Shown piece after piece: positions 52,876 through 61,338 of a stretch of DNA of 64,000 nt. The stretch is from JADKFD01 sp050250665 (GTDB lineage: Bacteria; Pseudomonadota; Gammaproteobacteria; Xanthomonadales; SZUA-5). How positions within the stretch are numbered: position 1 is the stretch's first letter; the number at the start of each line of letters is the position of its first letter. The notes beneath the pieces are model-generated. The model was given only the letters and a program-made list of their open reading frames with translations, did no database searches and was not told where the DNA came from. The stretch spans positions 1-64,000 of the forward strand of contig JBFWOF010000013.1 of NCBI GenBank assembly GCA_050250665.1. The letters run 5' to 3'. The translations under genes were made by a program, and so were the position numbers.

Positions 52876-54609
52876 ATGATTCGAAGTAGGCACAGCGCTG
52901 CCATCGTCGCCCTATTGCTCATTGCCGTTTCGGGGCAAAGCCCAGCTGCTATCAGCGGTCGAGTCGTCGATGATTCGACCGGTCTGCCGATCGCCGGCGC
53001 ACTGGTGCGGGTGCAGGCCACCGAGGCACCGACCACGATCAGCAATGCCAATGGCGAGTTCACGCTCAATGTCTCGCCGGCCGGTCCGGTCAACATCGGC
53101 GCTGCCGTGGCCTATCAGCACAATGCACCGGTCAATTACGTCACCAATGTCGCGTTTGCGGTGGACGGTCTGACCAACGTCGAAGTGCGCCTGCCGCGCA
53201 TTCCCGCCGCCAGCAACGCCAGCTATGTGCCGCTCAACGCCAGCGTCTGCGCCGCCTGCCACACCGAACAGCACGCGCAATGGTCTACTTCCAGGCATGC
53301 CGGCGCCGCGCGCAATACCTGGGTGCTGGATCTGTACGCGGGCACCGGCACGCCCGGTGGCAGTGCCGGCTATGTGTTCAAGGATCTGCACGATCCCGGT
53401 GAATCCGGTTTCTGCGCCTCCTGCCATGCACCGATGGAAGATGTGTTCACACCCGGCCAGCTGGCCTATGACGCGATTTCGACCGGACCGGGTATGGACG
53501 GCGTCAGCTGCCTGGGCTGCCATCAGCAGTCGCATGTGGACGACGCGTTCATCAATGGCATCGCCCATGTCAACGGCAAGGTGATCTACCGCTTCCCGGA
53601 CGATCCGGATTACGTCACCGGACTGTACGTCTACGGCAACCTGCCGGACGTGGAATCCGGCACCATGCGCAACAGCCTGCAGACCCAGTTCGGACAATCG
53701 CTGATCTGCGCCGGCTGCCACCAGTATGTGCGCCCGGACAACGGCGCCCCGGGCCAGAACACCTATCTGGAATGGCTGTCCTCCCCCTACGCGGTGGCCG
53801 GCCCGAATTTCCGCAGTTGTCAGGACTGCCATATGCCGAACGAGGCCAATGCCGGACCGATCGCCATCACCGCCGGTTTTGACCGGCCCGCCAACCAGCG
53901 CCACCGCCATGACTTCGTGGGTTCCACCCCGACCACGCTGTCGCAGGCCATTCTGCTGCGCACCAGCGCAAGTGAAAGTGCGGGCCAGTTGCTGATCAAT
54001 GCCGAAGTCGAGAATCGCGGCGCCGGCCACAGCTTCCCGGCCGGCGTGTCGGTGCGCAATGCCTTGCTGGTGCTGGACGTACGCGCCAATGGCCAGCCGC
54101 TGACCCAGACCGGCGGACCCGTGGTGCCCTGGTATGCCGACGACAGTGTTCCGGGCGTGCAGCCGGGCGATCTCGCTGGCCAGCCCGGCAAGGGCTTTGC
54201 CAAGGTGCTCGAAGGCCGGATCAACGATCAGGGCCCGGTGGTGCGTCCGGTGCTGTTCATCGACGCCGAGCGAGTGGCCGAGAACACCATCATTCCGTCC
54301 GGCGCCACCGACCTCAGCAACTACGCCTTCGCCATCCCGGCCGATCTGCCGGTGGGCACCGAGATCACCGTCGAAGCCCGCCTGCTCTATCGCCGCGCCT
54401 GGCGCGCCCTGGCAGTCACCAAGGGCTGGACTGAAACCACCAGCGGCGGACCGATCGAAATCACCGTGGCCCAGTCCCAGATCAGCGTGTTGTCGGCCGG
54501 CACCCGCGCCACCGGCGTGCCTGGACCGGGCGGTCTCAGCCTGCTGCTGCTGGCGCTGGCGATGCTCGGCATCGGTGCCGCCGTTGCCACGCGTTCGCGT
54601 CAGTCCTGA
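52876..54609 (+). CDS. Pentaheme cytochrome c with C-terminal membrane anchor
   Basis: The 577-residue exported protein starts at ATG 52876 with a signal peptide (AAIVALLLIAVSGQSPAA). A carboxypeptidase-regulatory-like beta domain follows (SGRVVDDSTGLPIAGALVRV, to about 110). Five CXXCH heme sites come next: CAACH, CASCH, CLGCH, CAGCH and CQDCH. This fits a periplasmic or surface electron carrier of the multiheme c-type group. The end, PGGLSLLLLALAMLGIGAAV followed by ATRSRQS, is a tripartite anchor like those of PEP-CTERM or IPTL-type tags. The gene is followed at 13 bp by the deaminase, likely in one transcript. Confidence 0.85.
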   Translation: MIRSRHSAAIVALLLIAVSGQSPAAISGRVVDDSTGLPIAGALVRVQATEAPTTISNANGEFTLNVSPAGPVNIGAAVAYQHNAPVNYVTNVAFAVDGLTNVEVRLPRIPAASNASYVPLNASVCAACHTEQHAQWSTSRHAGAARNTWVLDLYAGTGTPGGSAGYVFKDLHDPGESGFCASCHAPMEDVFTPGQLAYDAISTGPGMDGVSCLGCHQQSHVDDAFINGIAHVNGKVIYRFPDDPDYVTGLYVYGNLPDVESGTMRNSLQTQFGQSLICAGCHQYVRPDNGAPGQNTYLEWLSSPYAVAGPNFRSCQDCHMPNEANAGPIAITAGFDRPANQRHRHDFVGSTPTTLSQAILLRTSASESAGQLLINAEVENRGAGHSFPAGVSVRNALLVLDVRANGQPLTQTGGPVVPWYADDSVPGVQPGDLAGQPGKGFAKVLEGRINDQGPVVRPVLFIDAERVAENTIIPSGATDLSNYAFAIPADLPVGTEITVEARLLYRRAWRALAVTKGWTETTSGGPIEITVAQSQISVLSAGTRATGVPGPGGLSLLLLALAMLGIGAAVATRSRQS

Positions 54610-54622
54610 GCAGGAGCAGCGC

Positions 54623-55060
54623 ATGGATCCCTTTCTGCAGGCCGCCATCGACGAAGCCGAAGCCGGCCTGGCCGAGGGCGGCATACCGATCGGATCGGTG
54701 ATCGTGCACGAGGGCCGGATCATCGGTCGCGGCCACAACCGCCGGGTGCAGAAGGGCAGCACCGTGCTCCACGGCGAAATGGATGCATTGGAAAACGCCG
54801 GCCGACTGCCGGCCAAGATCTACCGCGAATGCACCCTCTACACCACGCTCTCGCCCTGTCCGATGTGTTCGGGCGCGATCCTGCTCTACGGCATTCCGCG
54901 GGTGATCATCGGCGAGAACCGCAGTTTCATGGGCGAGGAAGCCCATCTTGCCAGTCGCGGCGTGCAGCTCACGGTGGTGGACGATCCCCGCTGCGTGGAA
55001 TTGATGCGCGGCTTCATGCGCGACAAGCCGGAATTGTGGAACGAGGATATCGGCGAGTAG
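54623..55060 (+). CDS. Cytosine deaminase, FCY1-like
   Basis: The 145-residue enzyme has the zinc-deaminase motifs HGEMDALENAG (H50, E52) and LSPCPMCSGAI (C79, C82). Beyond the CDA core it matches the fungal FCY1 pattern: LYGIPRVIIGENRSFMGEE and the tail ELMRGFMRDKPELWNEDIGE. FCY1 converts cytosine to uracil, whereas CodA is unrelated. The GENRSF and EDIGE features argue against TadA, which acts on tRNA. ATG 54623 follows GCAGGAGCAGC. A repeated 190-bp block lies after the stop. Confidence 0.85.
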   Translation: MDPFLQAAIDEAEAGLAEGGIPIGSVIVHEGRIIGRGHNRRVQKGSTVLHGEMDALENAGRLPAKIYRECTLYTTLSPCPMCSGAILLYGIPRVIIGENRSFMGEEAHLASRGVQLTVVDDPRCVELMRGFMRDKPELWNEDIGE

Positions 55061-55632
55061 TTCGGTATCACATGGGCACCCAGGCGAAGGCACCTCGCCG
55101 TAGCGCGGCTCCGGCGCGCGTGGATCTGGGCGAGTGCCGGGCGGACATACGCGCCGGCGGCCGCGGCTCCGTGTACGGTAAAGCGCCGGGCGCCTCGCGT
55201 ATGTGCTCTGGGGCTCGGGCGGGCGATACGGACGCCAGGACCCGGCCTACGACTGCTACCCGGGGCCCCATCGGGCTTACAGACTGGTCGTAGCGCGGCT
55301 CCGGCGCGCGTGGATCTGGGCGAGTGCCGGGAGGACATACGCGCCGGCGGCCGCGGCTCCGTGTACGGTAAAGCGCCGGGCGCCTCGCGTATGTGCTCTG
55401 GGGCTCGGGCGGGCGATACGGACGGAGGACCCGGCCTACGCCCCTGCCGCGCTTACAGCAACAATCACGACGCACAGCCTGACCATGCCGTGAGGCTGGC
55501 CCCCTGCCCCGCGCCCCGTGCCCCGTTATCGATGCACGACCAAACGCCCCATCAGCCGCGACCGCGACTCGCCACGGTCGCGCAGGGGCTAAGATGCCGC
55601 CTCTGCATTCCCGCCCCTGATCCGGATCACCG
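55061..55632. repeat. 190-bp direct duplication
   Basis: GTAGCGCGGCTCCGGCGCGC starts at 55100 and again at 55290. Each copy runs about 130 bp, through CTCGCGTATGTGCTCTGGGG, with only a few differences. The spacing is not a multiple of three. No gene is supported here. Confidence 0.8.
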
Positions 55633-56196
55633 ATGAGCAAATACACCGCCAACACCGCCGGGCCCACCGCCGCGGCCATCGTTCTGTTCTGGCGCGAAGC
55701 CGGGCCTTCGCGGTGGTTCAAGAAGGACAACAATTTCGATCGCGCCCTGACCGCGCGCTTTCACTCGGCCCATCTACAGGCCGCCGAGCGCCAGCTCGAT
55801 CGCTGGAACGACAACCCCGAGGGCGCACTGGCCTTGCAGATTCTGCTCGATCAGCTGCCTCGAAATGTCTATCGCGGCAACGCCCACGCCTTCGCCACTG
55901 ACCCCCTGGCGCGACATTTCGCACTGGCCGCCATCGACGCCGGCATCGATCAGCAGGTCGAGGCGGAACTGCGTCCCTTCTGCTACATGACTCTGATGCA
56001 TGCCGAAGACATCGACCTGCAGCGCCGCTGTGTCGCGCTGTTCGAGCTTCTGGGTGGATCAGCCCTGCCCTACGCCCGAGAGCACTGCGACATCATCGAG
56101 CGCTTCGGACGCTTTCCGCACCGCAACCCCATGCTCGGCCGTGTCAGCACTCCGGAAGAACTGGCCTTTCTGGCCGCAGGCGGCTTCGCCGGCTGA
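55633..56196 (+). CDS. DUF924-family protein
   Basis: The 187-residue protein matches the DUF924 pattern: FWREAGPSRWFKKDNNFD near the start, then RFHSAH, LDQLPRNVYRG, DPLAR and ALPYAREHCDIIERFGRFPH, then RNPMLGR-STPEELAFL. This all-helical family is widespread in proteobacteria but has no firmly assigned function. It may be a TPR-like or RNA-related protein. ATG 55633 fits the family start. It is flanked by repeat DNA on both sides. Confidence 0.85.
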   Translation: MSKYTANTAGPTAAAIVLFWREAGPSRWFKKDNNFDRALTARFHSAHLQAAERQLDRWNDNPEGALALQILLDQLPRNVYRGNAHAFATDPLARHFALAAIDAGIDQQVEAELRPFCYMTLMHAEDIDLQRRCVALFELLGGSALPYAREHCDIIERFGRFPHRNPMLGRVSTPEELAFLAAGGFAG

Positions 56197-56722
56197 TCAC
56201 TGCGGCGAGAGAAGAATCCGGGGGCGCGTGAGCTCGCGGAGGGCGGCGATCCACAGGTTCCAGCCGAATGTCTCACGCGGAGGCGCGGAGAACGCGGAGA
56301 TGTGCATTCGCCATCGAGTGCCCCTGGCCTTTCTCCGCGGCCTCCGCGCCTCCGCGTGAACAAGCGGTCTTGGTTCTCATCGCGATCCCGCTTTGCTCGA
56401 CAGTGATGCGACAAGCGCCGGGGAGCCGCTGCGCGGCACCCTCGGCCTTGAGGCAACCTACAGTTCATGGCCCGTGGGAAGCATCGGGCCGATACAGGTG
56501 GCTCTCCCGGAACCCATATCGTAAATGTTGATGCGTCATTGCGAGGAGCGCAGCGACGAAGCAATCCAGGGTAGCGCCGCACGCCCCTGGATTGCTTCCC
56601 CCGGATCAAGTCCGGGGTCGCAATGACGCCGGAGATCACGGTCCGTCGGCAGTTTCGGGACGGACCACGCGGCTCGCAATGACCCCGCATCAACTCCCAT
56701 GCCATCCGGCCTATTGCAGACT
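56197..56722. repeat. Intergenic repeat block with MITE-like element
   Basis: The arms CGCGGAGGCGCGGAGAACGC (near 56277) and its partner CTCCGCGCCTCCGCGTGAAC (to 56360) form a large hairpin. A CGCCGGGGAGCCGCTGCGCG element follows at 56415, and the MITE-like palindrome lies at 56529-56632. No gene is seen. Confidence 0.75.
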
Positions 56723-56739
56723 GATATCATAGTGATATC
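56723..56739 (+). promoter_or_regulatory. Paired GATATC sites before the SPFH gene
   Basis: GATATC occurs at 56723-56728 and 56734-56739, one helical turn apart, about 30-45 bp upstream of the SPFH start. Ribbon-helix-helix proteins bind such paired palindromes, and the RHH gene is the next gene but one, so autoregulation is likely. Confidence 0.5.
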
Positions 56740-56767
56740 TTTTGCACACCAACCCGGAGATACACTC

Positions 56768-57637
56768 ATGACCAAAGAAATCCGCAAATCGACCTGGGCC
56801 GGCATCCCGATGCTGCTGATTCTGCTGGCCGCCCTGATCGCCACCGTCGCCGGCTTCATCAGCGCACTCGCGGCGAAGTCCTTTGTCGTGGCCGTAACGC
56901 TGGCACTGCTGGGATTCGTCGAGTTCTTCCTGTTGTTCGGCCTGTTCATGGTGCAACCCAACAATGCGGTGGTGCTGCAGCTCTTCGGGCGCTATGTCGG
57001 CACGGTGCGCGATGAGGGTCTGCGCTGGGCCAATCCCTTCTACTCCAAGCGTGCAGTGTCGCTGCGGGTGCGCAACTTCGAATCGGGCAAGCTCAAGGTC
57101 AACGAGCTCGAAGGCTCACCGATCGAGATCGCAGCCGTGGTGGTCTGGCAGGTGGTGGATTCGGCCGAAGCCCTGTTCCTGGTCGATGACTTCGAGAACT
57201 TCGTGCACGTGCAGTCCGAGTCGGCACTGCGGCAGATGGCAACCAGCTACCCCTACGACGCGCATGACGACAGCAAGATCGCGCTGCGCAGCCATTCCAA
57301 GGAAGTCTCCGAGAATCTGCTGGACGAGATTCAGGAGCGTCTGGCTCAGGCTGGCGTCAAGGTGGTCGAGGCGCGTATCAGTCATCTGGCCTACGCACCG
57401 GAGATTGCCAATGCCATGTTGCGCCGGCAGCAGGCGGATGCCGTCATCGCGGCGCGCACCCGCATCGTCGAGGGCGCCGTCAGCATGGTCGAGATGGCTC
57501 TGGAGCAGCTGAGCAAGCGCGGCGTCATCGATCTGGACGAAGAGCGCAAGGCCTCGATGGTCAGCAATCTGCTGGTGGTGCTGTGCAGCGACAATGACGC
57601 CCAACCCGTGGTCAATGCGGGCAGCCTCTACGGCTGA
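56768..57637 (+). CDS. SPFH/band-7 membrane protein
   Basis: The 289-residue protein has two N-terminal transmembrane helices (IPMLLILLAALIATVAGFIS and VAVTLALLGFVEFFLLFGLF) and then an SPFH domain, with VQPNNAVVLQLFGRYVGTVR, WANPFYSKRAVSLRVRNFES, the VEARISHLAYAPEIA stretch and the final coiled coil. Such proteins form membrane microdomain scaffolds; their partners vary. ATG 56768 is clear. The RHH gene starts 3 bp after the stop, so the two form an operon, and the paired GATATC sites upstream are its candidate operator. Confidence 0.85.
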   Translation: MTKEIRKSTWAGIPMLLILLAALIATVAGFISALAAKSFVVAVTLALLGFVEFFLLFGLFMVQPNNAVVLQLFGRYVGTVRDEGLRWANPFYSKRAVSLRVRNFESGKLKVNELEGSPIEIAAVVVWQVVDSAEALFLVDDFENFVHVQSESALRQMATSYPYDAHDDSKIALRSHSKEVSENLLDEIQERLAQAGVKVVEARISHLAYAPEIANAMLRRQQADAVIAARTRIVEGAVSMVEMALEQLSKRGVIDLDEERKASMVSNLLVVLCSDNDAQPVVNAGSLYG

Positions 57638-57640
57638 TCG

Positions 57641-57826
57641 ATGATGGCCGAACGTAAAGCCTATCCGCTGCGCATCAATGCCGAGATTCTCGAGGCGGCG
57701 CAGCGCTGGGCAGATGACGAGTTGCGTAGCCTGAACGCTCAGATCGAGTATGTGCTGCGAGATGCCCTGCGTCGCAGCGGGCGACTGAAGTCGCCCGCTG
57801 TCGATCCAGACCCCAAATCAAGCTGA
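57641..57826 (+). CDS. Arc-like ribbon-helix-helix DNA-binding protein
   Basis: The 61-residue protein has the Arc/MetJ pattern: a short beta strand (YPLRINAEILEAAQRWADDE) followed by helices SLNAQIEYVLRDALRRSG. Small RHH proteins of this type regulate their own operon. It overlaps the SPFH gene's control unit and starts three bases after its stop; the second ATG at 57644 is also possible. A close pairing of SPFH and Arc-like genes occurs in other proteobacteria, from my memory. Confidence 0.8.
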   Translation: MMAERKAYPLRINAEILEAAQRWADDELRSLNAQIEYVLRDALRRSGRLKSPAVDPDPKSS

Positions 57827-57868
57827 TCCATCAGGGTCGGCAACGCCGACCCATCCAGGGAGCATCGT

Positions 57869-59209
57869 ATGAATACCTCTTTCGCTGTGATCGGCGCGGT
57901 AGGCGGCTGCGCCCTGTTGCTGAGCTCATCGTCGGTCGGCGCCGCCGACGATCGCTGCCCGGAACGCGCCCAGGCTGTGCTTGCCGCGCTGGATGCAGGC
58001 GAGTTCGAACAGGCACGCGCCGATTTCAACCCGAAGATGCGCGATGCCCTGAGCGCGGAGAAACTGGGCGAAATCTGGCAGACCCTGCCCAAACAGGTCG
58101 GCGAGCGCCTGGGCACGGGCCCGGCCCGGGTGAGTTCTGGAGAGCAGGGAACCAACGTCGTCCTGCCGCTGCAACACGCTAAAGCCTGGCTGGATCTGTC
58201 GGTCAGCTGCAATCAGGAAGGCCAGCTCAGCGGCCTGTGGATACGCCCCGGTACCGCGCCGGCCGCCGCAGCCGTAGAGCAGTCGGAGCGCTGGACCGAG
58301 CGCGCAGTGACCGTGAGCTCGGGCGATATCAAGCTCCCCGGGCTACTGACCCTGCCCAAGGGCGAGCCGCCAATCGCCGGGGTGGTCCTGGTGCACGGAT
58401 CGGGCGCGCATGATCGCGACGAGACCATCGGCCCGAACAAGCCCTTCCGTGATCTGGCGCACGGCCTGGCCGAGCAGCGGATTGCGGTATTGCGCTACGA
58501 CAAGCGCAGCCAGGTCGACCCCGGCAGCTTCGCCGGCAAGTCCTTCACGGTCAGAGAGGAAGTGGTCGACGACGCTGCGGCAGCGTTGGCCCTGCTGGCG
58601 GCACAAGCGGAACTGGCCGATCGCCCAGTGTACGTGCTCGGCCACAGCCTCGGCGCCATGCTGGCACCGCGCATTGCCGCGACTCAGCCGGTGGCGGGGA
58701 TGATCCTGCTGGCGGCCCCCGCTCGCGGTCTGACCGAGATCATTCCCCAGCAGATGAACTACATCGCCCAACTGGATGGCAGCGTCAGCGCCGAGGAAGC
58801 CGCGGGAATCGCGCAGATGCAAGCTACGCTGGACCAGATCGATGCCCTGACCGCCGCGGACCGAGACGAGCCGGCACTGCTGATGGGCGCGCCGGCCGCC
58901 TACTGGCTGGATCTGCAGGACTATCAGGCCATCGATGCCGCCAGGGAGCTGAAACTGCCGATCCTGCTGCTGCAGGGCGAGCGCGATTATCAGGTGACGA
59001 TGGACGATGACTATCGACGCTGGACCCATGCCTTCAAGGCCGATCCACTCTTCCGCAGCCAGAGTTTCGCTGGACTCAGCCACCTGTTCATGCCAGCAGG
59101 ACCAGTGCCTGGCCCGGCCGACTACGAGCAGGCTGGCCACGTGGATGCGGCCGTGGTCAAGGCCATTGCCGAATGGGTGCAACAGCACACCGAGACGAAA
59201 AACCCGTAG
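57869..59209 (+). CDS. Exported alpha/beta hydrolase with DUF3887-like N-terminal domain
   Basis: The 446-residue protein has a signal peptide (VIGAVGGCALLLSSSSVGA) and a small helical domain (ERAQAVLAALDAGEFEQARA, about 30-130) of the DUF3887 kind. The hydrolase domain has oxyanion LVHGSGAHDRDE, RYDKRSQ, nucleophile LGHSLGA, Asp in QGERDYQVT and His in LSHLF. It would act on esters or peptides in the periplasm. AGGGAG precedes ATG 57869. Its fold is close to that of the cytosolic EstD-like hydrolase at 31890. Confidence 0.85.
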   Translation: MNTSFAVIGAVGGCALLLSSSSVGAADDRCPERAQAVLAALDAGEFEQARADFNPKMRDALSAEKLGEIWQTLPKQVGERLGTGPARVSSGEQGTNVVLPLQHAKAWLDLSVSCNQEGQLSGLWIRPGTAPAAAAVEQSERWTERAVTVSSGDIKLPGLLTLPKGEPPIAGVVLVHGSGAHDRDETIGPNKPFRDLAHGLAEQRIAVLRYDKRSQVDPGSFAGKSFTVREEVVDDAAAALALLAAQAELADRPVYVLGHSLGAMLAPRIAATQPVAGMILLAAPARGLTEIIPQQMNYIAQLDGSVSAEEAAGIAQMQATLDQIDALTAADRDEPALLMGAPAAYWLDLQDYQAIDAARELKLPILLLQGERDYQVTMDDDYRRWTHAFKADPLFRSQSFAGLSHLFMPAGPVPGPADYEQAGHVDAAVVKAIAEWVQQHTETKNP

Positions 59210-59247
59210 GCCGAGGGTGCCGCGCAGCGGCTCCCCGGCGCCGTGTG

Positions 59248-59826
59248 CTAAGGGTCCTTCGAATCCTGCGGCAACTCGCGCAGGCGCTGCGACAGCGTCA
59301 GCTCGGCGTCGACTATCGGTCGTCCACCTTCACGCAGAATCAGCAGGCGCAGCGCTTCCAGCTGCTTGCGCGCCGCTTCGGCATCCTCGGCCCCAAAGCG
59401 CAGGAAGGCCACCGGGCGGAACACCCGCGGCGCACCGGTGTAGATCTCCGAATAACACTTGCGGTCCGGCACACAGAACACGATGAAGCGGTAGTCACCG
59501 GCTTGCGAGGGCTCGGCGTAGACCATGGCCTCGGTCCAATCCAGACGCAGCTCGAAACCCTCCGAAGGATGCGGCAGGCTGTCATCGGGCAGGCGCTGAT
59601 AGAGCGGACGCTGGCGCAGGATGTGGACATCCGACTCCAGTGACAGATGATCGAGCTTCGATTGGTTGAGAATGGCCACCAGGCTGATAGCTGGCAGATC
59701 CGCCATGTCGACGGGCGGCTGCGGTAGCGGATGGAGGATCTGGCGATCCTGATCACCGTTCCAGATGCTGTAGGCGGCAAACAGTGCCAGCACCAGGAAC
59801 AGCGCCAGGACCAGCAGCATCGCCAT
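59248..59826 (-). CDS. Single-pass membrane protein of unknown function
   Basis: The 192-residue protein starts with a membrane helix (MAMLLVLALFLVLALFAAYS) and then a soluble, probably periplasmic domain with DLPAISLVAILNQSKLDHLS, FELRLDWTEAMVYAEPSQAG, YRFIVFCVPDRKCYSEI and FRPVAFLRFGAEDAEAAR. The pattern is beta-rich with no known signature. It lies 74 bp downstream of kdsA on the same strand, so it may share the transcript. ATG 59826 is chosen; a TTG at 59865 would add 13 polar residues. I do not recognise the family. Confidence 0.65.
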   Translation of the reverse strand: MAMLLVLALFLVLALFAAYSIWNGDQDRQILHPLPQPPVDMADLPAISLVAILNQSKLDHLSLESDVHILRQRPLYQRLPDDSLPHPSEGFELRLDWTEAMVYAEPSQAGDYRFIVFCVPDRKCYSEIYTGAPRVFRPVAFLRFGAEDAEAARKQLEALRLLILREGGRPIVDAELTLSQRLRELPQDSKDP

Positions 59827-59900
59827 GCTGGCTCGGTCGCCCTGACGTGCGGATGGGGACGGCAATCCTGCTTGCTCCTGACCAGCCTGCCCTGGCGGGA

Positions 59901-60734
59901 CTATAACCCTGCCTCGTCGAAGGGGCGCGATTTGACCGCCTGATCCAGCATCTTCAGCGTTTCCAGCAAGGCCGCCATGCGCGGCAGCGGCCAGGCATTG
60001 GGGCCATCCGACAGGGCCTTCTCCGGATCCGGATGGGTTTCCATGAACACGCCGGAAACGCCGACCGCCACCGCGGCGCGCGCCAGCGCCGGCACGAACT
60101 CACGCTGACCACCAGAGGTGGCGCCCTGCCCACCCGGCAGCTGCACCGAGTGCGTGGCATCGAAAACCACCGGCGCACCGGTGTCGCGCATGACCACCAG
60201 CGAGCGCATGTCGGACACCAGATTGTTGTAGCCGAAACTGGCGCCACGCTCACAGACCATGATCTGCTCGTTGCCGGCATCGCGCGCCTTGCGCACCACA
60301 TGCTGCATATCCCAGGGTGCGAGGAACTGACCCTTCTTGATGTTCACCGGCTTGCCGGCGGCCGCGACCTTCTGGATGAAGTCGGTCTGCCTGCACAGAA
60401 AAGCCGGCGTCTGCAGCACATCGACCACGCTGGCGACCTCGTCCATCGGCGTGTACTCGTGCACATCGGTCAGTACCGGCACCCCGATCTGACGCTTGAC
60501 CTCGGCCAGCACCTTCAGCCCCTCGGCCATCCCCGGGCCACGAAAGCTTGTCCCCGAGGATCGATTGGCCTTGTCGAAGCTGGATTTGAAGATGAAAGGG
60601 ATGCCCAGGCGCGTAGTGATCTCCTTGAGCTGGCCCGCGGTGTCCAGCTGCAACTGCATGGACTCGATCACGCAGGGACCCGCGATCAGGAAAAAGGGTT
60701 GGTCAAGGCCGATGTTGAAACCACAGAGATTCAT
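59901..60734 (-). CDS. kdsA: 3-deoxy-D-manno-octulosonate 8-phosphate synthase, metal-dependent type
   Basis: The 277-residue cytosolic enzyme joins phosphoenolpyruvate and arabinose 5-phosphate for Kdo and LPS core synthesis. Family motifs are IAGPCVIES (residues 18-25), FKSSFDKANRSS, GPGMAEGLKVL, TDVHE and HPDPEKALSDGPNAWPL. C21 in AGPCVIES marks the metal-binding class (Aquifex-like) rather than the Asn-type of E. coli. ATG 60734 is set by the family start. pyrG lies upstream on the same strand but 604 bp of repeat DNA separates them. Confidence 0.96.
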   Translation of the reverse strand: MNLCGFNIGLDQPFFLIAGPCVIESMQLQLDTAGQLKEITTRLGIPFIFKSSFDKANRSSGTSFRGPGMAEGLKVLAEVKRQIGVPVLTDVHEYTPMDEVASVVDVLQTPAFLCRQTDFIQKVAAAGKPVNIKKGQFLAPWDMQHVVRKARDAGNEQIMVCERGASFGYNNLVSDMRSLVVMRDTGAPVVFDATHSVQLPGGQGATSGGQREFVPALARAAVAVGVSGVFMETHPDPEKALSDGPNAWPLPRMAALLETLKMLDQAVKSRPFDEAGL

Positions 60735-61338
60735 TTGAGTGCAGGAAAATGGAAAAAGGAAAATGGAAAAAGGAAAGCGCGTGTTCCGCGCGTCAGATTA
60801 CACGGGTTGTGGCGTCGCTGGCGTCAAAAGGCAAGGGGCGCGGGCATGTCTGCAAGCCGAAATTGCTGCGCAGCGGAGCCGCAAGAGCCAGCTCTTGTAG
60901 CCCGAAGTGCGCGCAGCGCTCTCCGGGCGGTGACGCGAAAGAGCCCCGGTGAGCCGCTGCGCGGCACATCGGGCTACGCGCACCAAGCGGGTTCATGGCC
61001 AGTGCGCAGTGTAGCGCCGACACATGCGGCTCTCCATGAATGCATATCGCAAGTTGTTGATTTCTTTTTGTACGTCACGTTGCTCGCGTAGCGAGCTACG
61101 TGACGCAACTCGATGTCACGTAGTCCGCTGACGCGGACAACATGACCTACTACGCCGGGGTTCAGACCTGTGCGCACTGTCGGGCAGACACAGCCCGGCT
61201 CGCGCCAAGGGAGGGCCCCCGGCAGGTGCAGACTTGTCTGGACCCAAAACGCACCAAGCGCTCTTCTCCGCGCCCTCCGCGCCTCCGCGTGAACCTGCTC
61301 TTGACCAACAACCAGCAACCAACAACCAACAACCAGCT
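60735..61338. repeat. Intergenic repeats between pyrG and kdsA
   Basis: A purine-rich stretch (GGAAAATGGAAAAAGGAAAA) precedes kdsA. Then come copies of the CGCTGCGCGGCACATCGGGC element, the CTACGTGAC/GTCACGTAG dyad near 61087-61120, a CTCCGCGCCTCCGCGTGAAC arm near 61275, and ACCAACAACCAGC repeats near 61305-61336. No gene is seen. The region breaks the pyrG-kdsA spacing that is short in many gammaproteobacteria. Confidence 0.7.
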
